A stretch of 32,021 nucleotides of DNA from Clostridiales bacterium (GCA_902363045.1 CABIYX010000036.1:1-32021); one strand, 5' to 3'; positions 6,752-13,791 are shown, numbered from the stretch's first letter. Numbers and translations are program-made. The notes: a model not told the origin generated them from the sequence alone.

Positions 6752-7709
6752 GGTGCAGGGCGGGCAGACCAGCGAGCCCGCCGCCCAGAGCGGCGAGGGC
6801 TGGGATACTCAGGCCGTTCTGGACGCCCTGTTCCAGTCCTCTGACGCCTCCATCCTCTTCCCAGGCTCCATCCAAGGCGAGCTGCTGGATGTCCAAGACG
6901 TCTCCGAGGATCTCACCCTGGCCGCGGCCCATTTTTACGACGATTATCCCCGTTACTCCCTGGTCATCGGTATGGTGGACCGGGCGGGAGAGGTGGTCGG
7001 AACACCTTTTGAAACCAGCGGCTCCGGCGGTCGCCCCTACACCGCCGTCTTTGAGAAGGACGGCAGCCGGTACCTGCTCTACACCGCCACATGGGCCCGT
7101 CAGGGCTTTTCCGGCGGCGAGGCGGGCGTGATCCGCCTGGACGGGGACGACTTCACCTGGGTGTGGCCGGTAGAGGGGGACGTCCGGGACTCCCGCTCCC
7201 AGGCTTATCAGGACTACCACGACGATTGGGAGAGCAGAAAGCCCCTGATAGCCCCCGGCGGCGTGGATATTTTTACAGAAAACCAGGACTACGGCATCTA
7301 CGAGGGCTCCCCCGTCCAGTGGGTCCCAGCACAAAACGAGATCTTTTGGCATACCGCGGAGGAGGACCTGCCCACCGGCGTCTACGATCAGAGCCGGGTG
7401 TGGCTGGACCAGTTCACCCGGACCGGGTACAACCCCTGGAATGCCCGGAACACCTCCGCCCTGTGGCAGATCGTCTCTCTTGCCCCAGCGGACGGGGTAT
7501 ACCGGGACCGGAACGACGCCGGGGAGGCGGTCTATGAGCTGACGGCCCGGGCGGACAACGGGGAGGACCTGTGGTTTGCCGCCTCCCTCCTCTTTGACCA
7601 CAGCGGGGAGCGCCCCATCCAGGTCCAGCACTGGAGCATGGGCACAAGGGCCGAGATCGACCGCGGCCAGAGGATGGAGCGCATCACCGCCACCCGCATG
7701 GACAACTAG
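6582..7709 (+). CDS. Anchored exported protein, copy 3
   Basis: 375 aa, function unknown. The first 56 residues repeat the shared anchor (SPFTTPLS...RIRSIFQWGRQRPP, hydrophobic helix, LVSC with Cys56). The linker QVQGGQTSEPAAQSG recalls copy 1. The exported domain contains blocks SILFPGSIQGELLDVQDVSE, YPRYSLVIGMVDRAGEVVG, SRYLLYTATWARQGFSGGEAG, DDFTWVWPVEGDVRDS and, near the end, NARNTSALWQIVSLAPADG. I do not recognise the family. An export-side sensor or binding domain fits its position in a BlaI/M56 cluster. The gene ends 8 bp before the convergent gpr, and no strong terminator is visible between them. Confidence 0.72.
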   Translation: MKQLPRFPFTTPLSGSARETELRIRSIFQWGRQRPPLWAMVLMATLILTCGGLVSCQVQGGQTSEPAAQSGEGWDTQAVLDALFQSSDASILFPGSIQGELLDVQDVSEDLTLAAAHFYDDYPRYSLVIGMVDRAGEVVGTPFETSGSGGRPYTAVFEKDGSRYLLYTATWARQGFSGGEAGVIRLDGDDFTWVWPVEGDVRDSRSQAYQDYHDDWESRKPLIAPGGVDIFTENQDYGIYEGSPVQWVPAQNEIFWHTAEEDLPTGVYDQSRVWLDQFTRTGYNPWNARNTSALWQIVSLAPADGVYRDRNDAGEAVYELTARADNGEDLWFAASLLFDHSGERPIQVQHWSMGTRAEIDRGQRMERITATRMDN

Positions 7710-7717
7710 CCCGCCCC

Positions 7718-8608
7718 TCAGCTGAGGAGCAGATCCAAATCCTCCACCCGCAGCCCCGGATGGAGGGCCAGGCCGATGCCATAGCCGATGACCTTGGCCA
7801 TGTCGCTCACCTGGCTGTCGATGTCCTTCGGGGTGACCAGCAGGTCCCGCCCCTCCCCCAGGGGCGGCAGTTCCGCCGTCCCCAGCAGATCGGCGGCCAG
7901 GGTGGCCCCGTCCACCACCGTGGGGACCCCAACCGCCAGCACCGGCGCCCCCAGGGAGGCCCGGTCCAGCGCCGCCCGGTGGTTGCCCACCCCGGAGCCG
8001 GGGGCAATCCCCGTATCAGACAGCTGCACCGTGCGGCACAGCCGCTTCAGAGAGCGGGAGGCCAGGGCGTCCACCGCCACCACGCAGGCCGGCTTCAGCC
8101 GGCGGCACACCGCCTGGACCAGCTCGCCGCTCTCCATCCCCGTGGTGCCCAGCACCCCGGCGGACAGGGCGGCCACCGGGCGGAAGCCGCCGAATTGCTC
8201 CGGACAGCCCTCCACCAGGTGCCGGGTGACCAGGGTGTGGTCATGGACCTTGGGCCCCAGGGCGTCCGGCGTGATGGCTCGATTGCCCAGCCCCACCACC
8301 AGCGCCAGCCCGCCGGCGGGGACCCCCTCCAGCAGCCCGGCCAGCTCCCCGGCCACCGCCCGGGCCGCCCGGCCGAAGGCCCCCTCCTCCCGCCGGGCCA
8401 GGCCATCCAGAGTGAGGGTCACATACCGCCCCGCCGGCTTGCCCAGGGCCTCCTCCCCACGCCGGTCCAAAATGCGCACCGTTTCTGTGGGGAAACCCTC
8501 CCGTTCTCCGGCGGCGGCCTCTACCCCCTCCAGCACCGCGGCCTCCGCCGCTCCCTCCTCCCAGATCTCCTTGGCCTCCAGGGCCAGGTCCGTTCTGCGT
8601 CCAGCCAT
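7718..8608 (-). CDS. gpr: Germination protease GPR
   Basis: 296 aa. GPR is the spore-core aspartate-type endopeptidase that degrades small acid-soluble proteins at germination, releasing amino acids and freeing DNA. Family hallmarks: N-terminal RTDLALEA, LVVGLGNRAITPDALGPKV, the DHTLVTRHL block, LSAGVLGTTGMESGE, VDALASRS, QLSDTGIAPGSGVGNHR, and PTVVDGATLA. It is shorter than Bacillus GPR (about 370 aa), as is common in clostridia, with only four residues before RTDLA, so an activating cleavage would remove very little. The start has a GGAGGCGG site. It is divergent from rpsT; a forespore-type promoter is proposed below. It marks the organism as a spore former. Confidence 0.95.
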   Translation of the reverse strand: MAGRRTDLALEAKEIWEEGAAEAAVLEGVEAAAGEREGFPTETVRILDRRGEEALGKPAGRYVTLTLDGLARREEGAFGRAARAVAGELAGLLEGVPAGGLALVVGLGNRAITPDALGPKVHDHTLVTRHLVEGCPEQFGGFRPVAALSAGVLGTTGMESGELVQAVCRRLKPACVVAVDALASRSLKRLCRTVQLSDTGIAPGSGVGNHRAALDRASLGAPVLAVGVPTVVDGATLAADLLGTAELPPLGEGRDLLVTPKDIDSQVSDMAKVIGYGIGLALHPGLRVEDLDLLLS

Positions 8609-8657
8609 CTGCGCCGCCTCCTGTTCCGCCGGAGCATCCCCCGGCCGTCTTTGAGGG

Positions 8658-8686
8658 TAGTTTCTGCGCCAAATGGAGAACTATGC
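8658..8686 (-). promoter_or_regulatory. Candidate sigma-G/sigma-F-type promoter for gpr
   Basis: Minus strand: GCATA (8682-8686), 17 bp, GAAACTA (8658-8664). Sigma-G promoters in Bacillus look like GHATR, 17-18 bp, CATNHTA, so the -35 fits and the -10 matches 5 of 7. A perfect 7-bp inverted repeat ATGCGGC-GA-GCCGCAT (8683-8698) overlaps the -35. No sigma-A promoter for gpr is evident. Confidence 0.35.
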
Positions 8687-8746
8687 GGCGAGCCGCATGA
8701 CCTTGGGATCGGGCGGAAAAAATCAGAAATTTTTTCAAAAAAGGAG

Positions 8747-8775
8747 TTGCTTTTTTCAAGGGCCGATGGTATAAT
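8747..8775 (+). promoter_or_regulatory. Sigma-A promoter of rpsT
   Basis: TTGCTT (8747-8752), 17-bp spacer, consensus TATAAT (8770-8775). A/T tracts upstream (TTTTTTCAAAAAA) could act as an UP element. The predicted start lies near 8782, leaving a leader of about 60 nt. Confidence 0.85.
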
Positions 8776-8841
8776 ACATATCCGCACAGGGATTCTTGTG
8801 TTCTATTTTATTGATTTTAAAAATCGGAGGAGGTGTTTGGT

Positions 8842-9105
8842 TTGCCGAATATCAAGTCTGCCAAGAAGCGTGTCCTGGTGTCCCAGACCAAGGCCATGCA
8901 GAACAAGGCCGCGAAGTCCGCGCTCAAGACCGACATCAAGAAGTTTGAGGCCGCGGTGGCGGAAGGCAACCGCAGCGAGGCCGATGTCGCTTACAAGGTG
9001 GCCGTCAAGGCTGTGGACAAGGCTGTTGTCAAGGGGCTGCTGCACAAGAACAATGCCGCCCACAAGAAGAGCAGCATGACCATCAAGCTGAGCAAGCTGG
9101 CCTGA
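8842..9105 (+). CDS. rpsT: 30S ribosomal protein S20
   Basis: 87 aa, full length. S20 binds 16S rRNA early in 30S assembly. The start chosen is TTG 8842, giving PNIKSAKKRVLVSQ, the standard S20 N-terminus. An upstream in-frame GTG at 8833 overlaps the GGAGGAGG ribosome-binding site (8827-8834) and is unlikely. The product is Lys/Ala-rich throughout and ends HKNNAAHKKSSMTIKLSKLA. A TTG start is well known for rpsT and can limit its expression. It is monocistronic by its own promoter and terminator. Confidence 0.97.
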   Translation: MPNIKSAKKRVLVSQTKAMQNKAAKSALKTDIKKFEAAVAEGNRSEADVAYKVAVKAVDKAVVKGLLHKNNAAHKKSSMTIKLSKLA

Positions 9106-9132
9106 GCATCCTGAACCAAGCAAGAGAGAGAA

Positions 9133-9160
9133 AGCCGTCTGCGTCGCAGGCGGCTTTTTG
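9133..9160 (+). terminator. Rho-independent terminator of rpsT
   Basis: AGCCGTCTG (9133-9141), 5-nt loop, CAGGCGGCT (9147-9155), then TTTTTG. The stem is perfect apart from one G-U pair. Confidence 0.9.
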
Positions 9161-9164
9161 CTTC

Positions 9165-9198
9165 ACTCCCCCGGTGCGGCCCGCCCCGCCGGGGGAGT
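9165..9198 (+). other. GC-rich leader hairpin before the yihY family gene
   Basis: ACTCCCCCGG (9165-9174) and CCGGGGGAGT (9189-9198) form a perfect 10-bp stem with a 14-nt GC-rich loop and no T-tract. It ends about 10 bp before the ribosome-binding site, so it is not a standard terminator; it could affect translation or mRNA stability. Confidence 0.5.
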
Positions 9199-9222
9199 AC
9201 AGTTGAGAGGAGGCGCGCTTCC

Positions 9223-10104
9223 ATGTGGAGATCCCTGCTCCGTCTGCCGCCCGTGGCCTTTGTGTGGGGGGTGGCGGACACTTACAGCCGCCTGGGCGTG
9301 GCCCGGGCCGCCGCTGCTCTGGCTTACTTTTTGATCCTGACCCTATTTCCCCTGCTCATGTGCGTCAACTTCTTCATTGGCCTGCTGCCCCTCAGCCCGG
9401 AGGAGGTCTTTTCCGCCCTGGACTCCATCCTCCCCCGGGAGAGCCTGTCTCTGATCCTGGACTATCTGGACTACGTCTCCGCCATCCCGCAGAGCCAGTC
9501 CACTCCCCTGCTGCTGGCCTGCCTGTTCACCATCGGCCTGTCTGCCTCGGCGGGGCTGCGCACCCTGCTCCAGACCATGGACGAGCTGTATCAGGTCCGC
9601 CATGTCAACAGCCTGCACCGCCTGATCCTCAGCGTGGCCCTCTCCCTGCTGTTCCTGCTGACCATCTACCTGTCCATCGTGGTCATTTTCACCGGGGAGT
9701 GGTTCTTCCGCCTGCTGGAGTCCCGGCTGCCCCAGGCCCTGCTGGATCTGATCCCCCTGGTCTCCCTGTCCCAGTTGTGGGGCTGGCTGCGCTATCTGCT
9801 GCTGTTCCTGCTGGTGCTGATCCTGGTGCTGGCCGTCTACCGGCTGGGGACCCCTCTCCCCTTCCGCCGGCAGACCCGCACCCTGCGCCTCACCGCCCTG
9901 CTGTCCGCCGCCGCCCTGGTGGCCTGCTCGGTGCTGTTCTCCTGGTTCATCGGGATGTCCTCCCGGTATTCCCTGGTCTACGGCTCTCTGGCCTCCCTGG
10001 TCATCCTGCTGGTCTGGCTCTACTTCTGCGGGAACATCCTGCTGCTGGGTGCGGTGGCCGGGCGGGTGTGGGGACAGCTCCACGCCCCCTCCGGAGGCGA
10101 TTGA
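9223..10104 (+). CDS. YihY/BrkB family inner-membrane protein
   Basis: 293-aa polytopic membrane protein of the YihY/UPF0761 family. Visible hallmarks are the early AAALAYFLILTLFPLL helix, the SASAGLRTLLQTMDELYQVR loop, and the C-terminal YGSLASLVILLVWLYFCGNILLLGA segment; about six membrane helices are expected. The biochemical role of the family is unsettled; it was once mislabelled ribonuclease BN. The ATG is preceded by GAGAGGAGG. No separate promoter is evident, so it may depend on read-through past rpsT or on a weak promoter in the hairpin region. The ridA -35 overlaps its stop codon. Confidence 0.9.
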   Translation: MWRSLLRLPPVAFVWGVADTYSRLGVARAAAALAYFLILTLFPLLMCVNFFIGLLPLSPEEVFSALDSILPRESLSLILDYLDYVSAIPQSQSTPLLLACLFTIGLSASAGLRTLLQTMDELYQVRHVNSLHRLILSVALSLLFLLTIYLSIVVIFTGEWFFRLLESRLPQALLDLIPLVSLSQLWGWLRYLLLFLLVLILVLAVYRLGTPLPFRRQTRTLRLTALLSAAALVACSVLFSWFIGMSSRYSLVYGSLASLVILLVWLYFCGNILLLGAVAGRVWGQLHAPSGGD

Positions 10105-10130
10105 CGGCAGACCGGCCCCTGTGCTACAAT
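10101..10130 (+). promoter_or_regulatory. Sigma-A promoter of ridA
   Basis: TTGACG (10101-10106), 18-bp spacer, TACAAT (10125-10130) with GTGC just before the -10. It overlaps the yihY stop codon and gives a leader of about 45 nt. Confidence 0.75.
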
Positions 10131-10182
10131 AGGAAAAACCGCCCAGGCGGTACTGTGTACAGAATGGAAAGGAGCGCATCCC

Positions 10183-10560
10183 ATGAAACAGGTCATCCAC
10201 ACTGAGCTCGCCCCCGCCGCCATCGGCCCCTACTCCCAAGCCGTCAAGATCGGCGATCTGCTGTTCACCTCCGGCCAGATCCCCGTAGACCCCGCCACCG
10301 GCGCCGTCCCCGAGGGAGGCATCCAGGCCCAGGCCCGGCAGTCTCTTAACAACATCAAGGCCATCCTCAACGCCGCCGGGACCAACATGGGCGCGGTGGT
10401 CAAGACCACGGTGTTCCTCAACGATATGAACGACTTCGCCGCCATGAACGAGGTCTACGCCCAGTTCTTCCAGGAGCCCTATCCCGCCCGCTCCGCCGTC
10501 CAGGTGGCCCGCCTGCCCAAGGACGTGCTGGTGGAGATCGAGGCCATCGCCCAGCTTTGA
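10183..10560 (+). CDS. ridA: RidA family enamine/imine deaminase
   Basis: 125 aa, the standard length. RidA trimers hydrolyse reactive 2-aminoacrylate and related enamines released by PLP dehydratases, protecting PLP enzymes. Family motifs: [21 protein letters not shown], the central [20 protein letters not shown], and [22 protein letters not shown], which carries the conserved active-site Arg. The start has GGAAAGGAG. A probable substrate source, a threonine/serine dehydratase, is encoded nearby at 13856-14809, although in a different transcription unit. Confidence 0.95.
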   Translation: MKQVIHTELAPAAIGPYSQAVKIGDLLFTSGQIPVDPATGAVPEGGIQAQARQSLNNIKAILNAAGTNMGAVVKTTVFLNDMNDFAAMNEVYAQFFQEPYPARSAVQVARLPKDVLVEIEAIAQL

Positions 10561-10600
10561 CCCTGCGCCTCACGTTTTTCCCCAAACCGCGGAAAAATCC

Positions 10601-10629
10601 TTGCTTTTCCTGCCGGTATGTAGTATAAT
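10601..10629 (+). promoter_or_regulatory. Sigma-A promoter of secG
   Basis: TTGCTT (10601-10606), 17-bp spacer, consensus TATAAT (10624-10629), with AAAAA just upstream of the -35. Confidence 0.85.
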
Positions 10630-10707
10630 GTCTTCTGCGTCCGGGATTTTCCGCCGCATTTTTGATTTTTCGCCTGTCTGGACAGGCCTGAAAGGAACGA
10701 TATTGAT

Positions 10708-10935
10708 ATGAAGTTCGCCCTCACCATCATTCAGCTTCTGTGCGGCCTGGTCCTGATCGCCGTGGTCATGCTCCAGTCCGGCAAGAGCGCGGGCCTGTCC
10801 GGCGCCATCGCCGGCGGCGTGGACACCTTCCTGTCCAAGAACAAGGCCAAGACCTGGGACGCCAAGCTGGCCAAGATGACCAAGTGGGTCGCCATCGTGT
10901 TCATGGTGCTGACCCTGGTCCTGTGCCTGATCTGA
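10708..10935 (+). CDS. secG: Preprotein translocase subunit SecG
   Basis: 75 aa. SecG is the small, non-essential subunit of the SecYEG channel that eases SecA-driven export. Two membrane helices are visible (residues 3-22 and about 56-75), joined by a loop with the family motif LQSGKSAGLSGAIAGG and FLSKNKAK. Length and arrangement are typical. The ribosome-binding site is GAAAGGAAC. It has its own promoter and terminator and so forms a single-gene unit. In many Firmicutes it precedes rnr and smpB, but not here. Confidence 0.95.
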   Translation: MKFALTIIQLLCGLVLIAVVMLQSGKSAGLSGAIAGGVDTFLSKNKAKTWDAKLAKMTKWVAIVFMVLTLVLCLI

Positions 10936-10947
10936 CCGAATTGCAAA

Positions 10948-10984
10948 AGCCGCCCGGATGCACAGCATCCGGGCGGCTTTTTCT
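10948..10984 (+). terminator. Strong Rho-independent terminator of secG
   Basis: AGCCGCCCGGATGC (10948-10961) pairs perfectly with GCATCCGGGCGGCT (10965-10978), followed by TTTTTCTT. The AAAA before the stem means it could also work for the convergent HAD gene. Confidence 0.92.
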
Positions 10985-10995
10985 TACTGTGACCC

Positions 10996-11667
10996 TCATA
11001 CCGCGGGCCGTGTCCGCCCCTCCAGGAACCGGGCCAGCGCGTCCAGATCCCGGGCCAGAAAGACATGGGGCCAGACGTCGAAGGCCGACGCCGGGGTAGT
11101 CCCGTTGAGCACCGCGGCGAACTCCAGCCCCGCCCGCTGGGCGGCCTCAGCGTCCAGCACCGTGTCCCCACAGTACAGGACCCGCTCCGGGGCAAGCCCC
11201 AGCCGGTCCAGAGCCATTTCCAGCCCCTCAGGGTGGGGCTTGTGGTGCTTCACATCGCTGCTGCCAATGACAAAGTCCAGGCAGTCCCCCAGCCCCAGCC
11301 GGTCCATGATGTACTCGATGGTCTCCCCCGTCTTGGTGCTGACGATCCCCAGCCGGACGCCCCGCACCCTCAGCCCCCGGAGCAGCTCCGCCGCCCCCGG
11401 GAACAGGAAGGTCTCCTCCCTCTGGCGGGGTTTGGCTACCTCCAAAAAATAGGCCCGGAACAGGGCCTGCCGCTCCGGGTCCCGGTCCCCGGTGAGCATG
11501 GTATACGCATCCTCCAACAGATAGCCGATGGTGCCCCGCACCGTCTCCCGGTCGGGAACGGGGTGCCCCAGCCGCTCAAATCCATACTGAAAGCCCGCCA
11601 CGATGGAGTCGGTGGAGTCCCCCAAGGTGTAGTCAAAGTCAAAGCAAACCGCGGAATAGTGTTTCAT
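10996..11667 (-). CDS. HAD-superfamily phosphatase (phosphoglycolate phosphatase/PpaX-like)
   Basis: 223 aa from ATG 11667 (site GGGAGAGG); the ORF extends upstream to 11730 but without a ribosome-binding site. HAD motifs in order: nucleophile motif DFDYTLGDS near residue 9, motif II GIVSTKTG, motif III Lys in KHHKPHPEGL, and motif IV CGDTVLDAEAA. An alpha-helical cap lies between motifs I and II. This matches the Gph/PpaX group, which dephosphorylates small phosphoesters or pyrophosphate; substrate cannot be called from sequence. A strong sigma-A promoter lies about 100 bp upstream. It is convergent with secG. Confidence 0.88.
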   Translation of the reverse strand: MKHYSAVCFDFDYTLGDSTDSIVAGFQYGFERLGHPVPDRETVRGTIGYLLEDAYTMLTGDRDPERQALFRAYFLEVAKPRQREETFLFPGAAELLRGLRVRGVRLGIVSTKTGETIEYIMDRLGLGDCLDFVIGSSDVKHHKPHPEGLEMALDRLGLAPERVLYCGDTVLDAEAAQRAGLEFAAVLNGTTPASAFDVWPHVFLARDLDALARFLEGRTRPAV

Positions 11668-11762
11668 AGCCTCTCCCTGCTGGACCGGATCCGGTCCCAT
11701 GTCATTCCAGACGGTCAAGGGAAACGTCACCCGCGCGCCCCCACCCGTCCGCTGTCCGGTTG

Positions 11763-11791
11763 ATTATAGCATGGGGGAGGAAAAAGGACAA
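11763..11791 (-). promoter_or_regulatory. Sigma-A promoter of the HAD phosphatase gene
   Basis: Minus strand: TTGTCC (11786-11791), 17-bp spacer, consensus TATAAT (11763-11768). Confidence 0.75.
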
Positions 11792-11793
11792 GG

Positions 11794-11823
11794 GGCGGGA
11801 GCGCCGGCTGCGACGCTCCCGCC
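11794..11823 (-). terminator. Possible terminator of the lipoprotein gene
   Basis: GGCGGGAGCG (11794-11803) pairs perfectly with CGCTCCCGCC (11814-11823). On the minus strand it is followed by CCTTGTCCTTTTT, so the T-run is offset by about 8 nt and overlaps the next promoter. It lies about 90 bp after the lipoprotein stop codon. Confidence 0.45.
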
Positions 11824-11914
11824 TGCTTTAACAGATCCCAGGAGCGTTCTCTTTCCGGCAGTTCCTCAAGAATAAAGCGTACACCAGTAGCACAATATGC
11901 TCTCATACCACAGT

Positions 11915-12526
11915 TCAATCGAACATCACCGCATCAGCGAGGTTTTGATTGGCCTGTAATAGTTCTGCGTCTACAATAGACACCGGAGCATTACTCTTCA
12001 CTCTTTCTGCTCCTGTGAAATCCCATCCGCCGCCAGGAGTTACTTCATTTGTATTCACCATCACTTCCATACCACGATACATGAATCTTAGCCAGCCTTC
12101 TGCTGTTATCGTGTCTTCTCCGAAGTACTCATAATCATCGACGCCGATCAAGGCAAAGAAATCTTGAAAGGACATAGCATCTTCCATATCTGTAAAAAGT
12201 ACGTCCGCCGTTGTAATAAAACCAGCGCATCTCAGCTGGTCCTCACATTCGTTCATGGTCTTTTCAAAATCACCGCTCTGTCCCCCAAAAAAGAAGGACA
12301 CATATTCCGCCCCCTGTTCCCCAAAACAGGCAGCGGCCGCATCCGGGAATCCATCTAAGCGCACAACAAATTCGCCTTCCGGATGCTCGTTTTTTAATTC
12401 ACTCAGCGTTTTTCCAATGTCATTCAAAAATTCAGGTGCCTGGCCGCCAGGAGTTACAGGCGCGCAAGCAGAAAACGAGAATGATACAAGCAAAAATATG
12501 CTTGCAAGGACTATGTTTCGTTTCAT
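11915..12526 (-). CDS. Predicted lipoprotein of unknown function
   Basis: 203 aa from ATG 12526, which has GGAGGTTGCT in front; an in-frame ATG four codons upstream overlaps that site and is rejected. A type II signal peptide is clear: KR, hydrophobic core NIVLASIFLLVSFSFSA, then Cys21. The mature part is acidic and rich in aromatic residues (EYVSFFFGGQSGDFEKTMNECEDQLRCAGF, FQDFFALIGVDDYEYFGED). I do not recognise a domain. Codon use is more AT-rich than in the core genes on either side, as in the neighbouring XRE gene, which suggests later acquisition. A weak -10 TATATT at 12570-12575 is the best promoter guess. The 12541-12760 stretch holds nothing else that I can identify. Confidence 0.75.
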   Translation of the reverse strand: MKRNIVLASIFLLVSFSFSACAPVTPGGQAPEFLNDIGKTLSELKNEHPEGEFVVRLDGFPDAAAACFGEQGAEYVSFFFGGQSGDFEKTMNECEDQLRCAGFITTADVLFTDMEDAMSFQDFFALIGVDDYEYFGEDTITAEGWLRFMYRGMEVMVNTNEVTPGGGWDFTGAERVKSNAPVSIVDAELLQANQNLADAVMFD

Positions 12527-12760
12527 AGCAACCTCCATCCTGGGGTATGATACCGCTAGTTTCTTTCTGAATATAGCATTTATGGGGAATTTCCTGAAGT
12601 TAAGATACAGGTCAAACCCATTCTTTCTGTGCGCTCAAGCTGCACCTCACACAACGGCGGAGTCCGGCCCAAGCCCGGTGGCAGCAGTTCTAGTTGGGAA
12701 AGGCGGGAACATCTGAAACGACGCTCCTACCTTATTGATTGAAATATTGCAAACAAATAT

Positions 12761-13219
12761 CTATTCACTGCCCTTGATCTCATAAAGCAAAGCAACAATT
12801 TTTTCTATTCCTAAAAATATCATACCAATCAAGAATGCTGGAAACCAGTAACCAATCGCATCTGAAAAAACGAAGTGCCAGCCTACGGTATTGGGAGCCG
12901 GAGAATATGCCTGACTTCCAGAAGACAATCCGAATAAGAAACCAACTACAAAAACAACGATTGCAAGTTTACCCCAAATTGTTTTAATCAACCTATCCAT
13001 ATAGGATTTCTCCTCCTTTACAAGGGGATAGAGCAACTCGTTTGGATTCGTATTTAGGGTTTCACTAATCTGAACAAGCATATCTAAATCCGGGTATGAA
13101 TTTCCACGCTCCCAGTTTGAAATTGTTTGACGGATCACCATCAATTTTTCAGCCAATAACTCCTGAGATAAGTTTTCTCTTTTTCTGATCCGCTTTAAGT
13201 TGCGGCTAAAATCCGCCAA
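12761..13219 (-). CDS. XRE-family helix-turn-helix regulator with C-terminal membrane helices
   Basis: 152 aa, TTG start behind AAAAGGGGGG. Residues 5-65 form a Cro/C1-type HTH: FSRNLKRIRKRENLSQELLAEKL, recognition region VIRQTISNWERGNSYPDLDMLV, then ISETLNTNPNELL. After a short linker, two hydrophobic segments (KLAIVVFVVGFLFGL and IGYWFPAFLIGMIFLGI) put the C-terminus in the membrane, an architecture seen in many Firmicute regulators of unknown signal. It is AT-rich compared with its neighbours. Its DNA target could be the perfect inverted repeat at 13357-13399 or its own promoter, but nothing proves this. Confidence 0.85.
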   Translation of the reverse strand: MADFSRNLKRIRKRENLSQELLAEKLMVIRQTISNWERGNSYPDLDMLVQISETLNTNPNELLYPLVKEEKSYMDRLIKTIWGKLAIVVFVVGFLFGLSSGSQAYSPAPNTVGWHFVFSDAIGYWFPAFLIGMIFLGIEKIVALLYEIKGSE

Positions 13220-13242
13220 TTTGATCCCCCCTTTTCGTCTGA

Positions 13243-13271
13243 ATTATATCATAACAGGCGATTGCAAACAA
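13243..13271 (-). promoter_or_regulatory. Candidate sigma-A promoter of the XRE gene
   Basis: Minus strand: TTGTTT (13266-13271), 17-bp spacer, consensus TATAAT (13243-13248), giving a leader of about 15-20 nt before the ribosome-binding site. Confidence 0.6.
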
Positions 13272-13356
13272 GCAAAGATGCTTTGCATAAAAGAAAAGGG
13301 CGAAGACACGAATCCTCGATCTTTTCAATCAAAGCACATTTTCAACAGAAATGATC

Positions 13357-13399
13357 AATCCGAACTACATGACCCACCTGGATCCATGTAGTTCGGATT
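13357..13399. repeat. Perfect 15-bp inverted repeat with 13-nt loop
   Basis: AATCCGAACTACATG (13357-13371) and CATGTAGTTCGGATT (13385-13399) are exact inverted copies. There is no T-tract on either side, so an ordinary terminator is unlikely. It sits in the AT-rich gap between the XRE gene and tRNA-Pro. Confidence 0.85.
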
Positions 13400-13537
13400 A
13401 TGATTGTTTGCAGAGGGTGGTTACAATCGATATTTCTATGCACGAAAAACACCGCGAAGCGGCGGAACCAAATCGCAGCCCGGTACAGCGGTTGTGATTT
13501 GGAAAGGAGGCGCAACAAAATGAGTCCGCTCCACACG
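13400..13537 (+). other. Gene-poor gap with two tiny ORFs; possible mobile-element remnant
   Basis: The 13220-13574 gap holds no full gene. On the plus strand a 19-codon ORF (ATG 13438, stop 13495-13497) is followed by a strong AAAGGAGG site (13503-13510) and a 17-codon ORF (ATG 13520) that runs into the tRNA terminator. Such linked mini-ORFs with good ribosome-binding sites recall the broken ends of integrative elements. No integrase or attachment repeat is visible, so this is only a suggestion. Confidence 0.3.
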
Positions 13538-13573
13538 CAAAAAATTAGAGCAGACGCACAGCGTCTGCTCTAA
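13538..13573 (-). terminator. Rho-independent terminator of tRNA-Pro
   Basis: On the minus strand TTAGAGCAGACGC pairs perfectly with GCGTCTGCTCTAA (13-bp stem, 3-nt loop; 13545-13573) and is followed by TTTTTT (13539-13544). It begins directly after the CCA end. Confidence 0.92.
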
Positions 13574-13574
13574 T

Positions 13575-13651
13575 TGGTCCGAGTGCTGAGATTCGAACTC
13601 AGGGCCTCTTGAACCCCATTCAAGCGCGATACCAAACTTCGCCACACCCGG
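13575..13651 (-). tRNA. tRNA-Pro (anticodon GGG), CCA encoded
   Basis: 77 nt on the minus strand. The acceptor stem CCGGGTG pairs with CACTCGG (one G-U), the T arm is CTGAG-TTCGAAT-CTCAG, and the anticodon arm is CTTGA-ATGGGGT-TCAAG with T33 and anticodon GGG. Discriminator A is followed by an encoded CCA. It reads CCC/CCU proline codons, which suits this GC-rich genome. It has its own promoter and terminator. Confidence 0.95.
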
Positions 13652-13693
13652 TTATCCTTGCCGCTCAAGGTGTCTCACCCGGACGGCTCATAT

Positions 13694-13722
13694 AGAATAC
13701 CACAGCTTCCCGAAGAATGCAA
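13694..13722 (-). promoter_or_regulatory. Sigma-A promoter of tRNA-Pro
   Basis: Minus strand: TTGCAT (13717-13722), 17-bp spacer, TATTCT (13694-13699), with an A-tract (TTGAAAAAAAGG) upstream. Predicted 5' leader about 35 nt. Confidence 0.75.
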
Positions 13723-13791
13723 GCCTTTTTTTCAATTTTTTCGATTTTATTTTTTGGGGTGGTTTCTTCCGAAAAAGCGGCCCCCTTCTTC

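Noticed and set aside
7760..9079. Long open frame antisense to gpr, and similar long frames opposite or out of phase with yihY, metH and the SLH-amidotransferase gene
   Set aside because: Low-complexity, Arg/Gly/Pro/His/Gln-rich translations with no ribosome-binding site; typical shadows of GC-rich genes on the other strand.
13436..13645. 69-residue frame antisense of the mini-ORFs and over tRNA-Pro
   Set aside because: It is the reading of the tRNA and its terminator; this GPEFESQHSD-type peptide is a well-known tRNA misannotation.
13575..13651. Attachment-site duplication of the tRNA-Pro 3' end
   Set aside because: I found no second copy of the tRNA 3' segment flanking the AT-rich patch, and no integrase gene.
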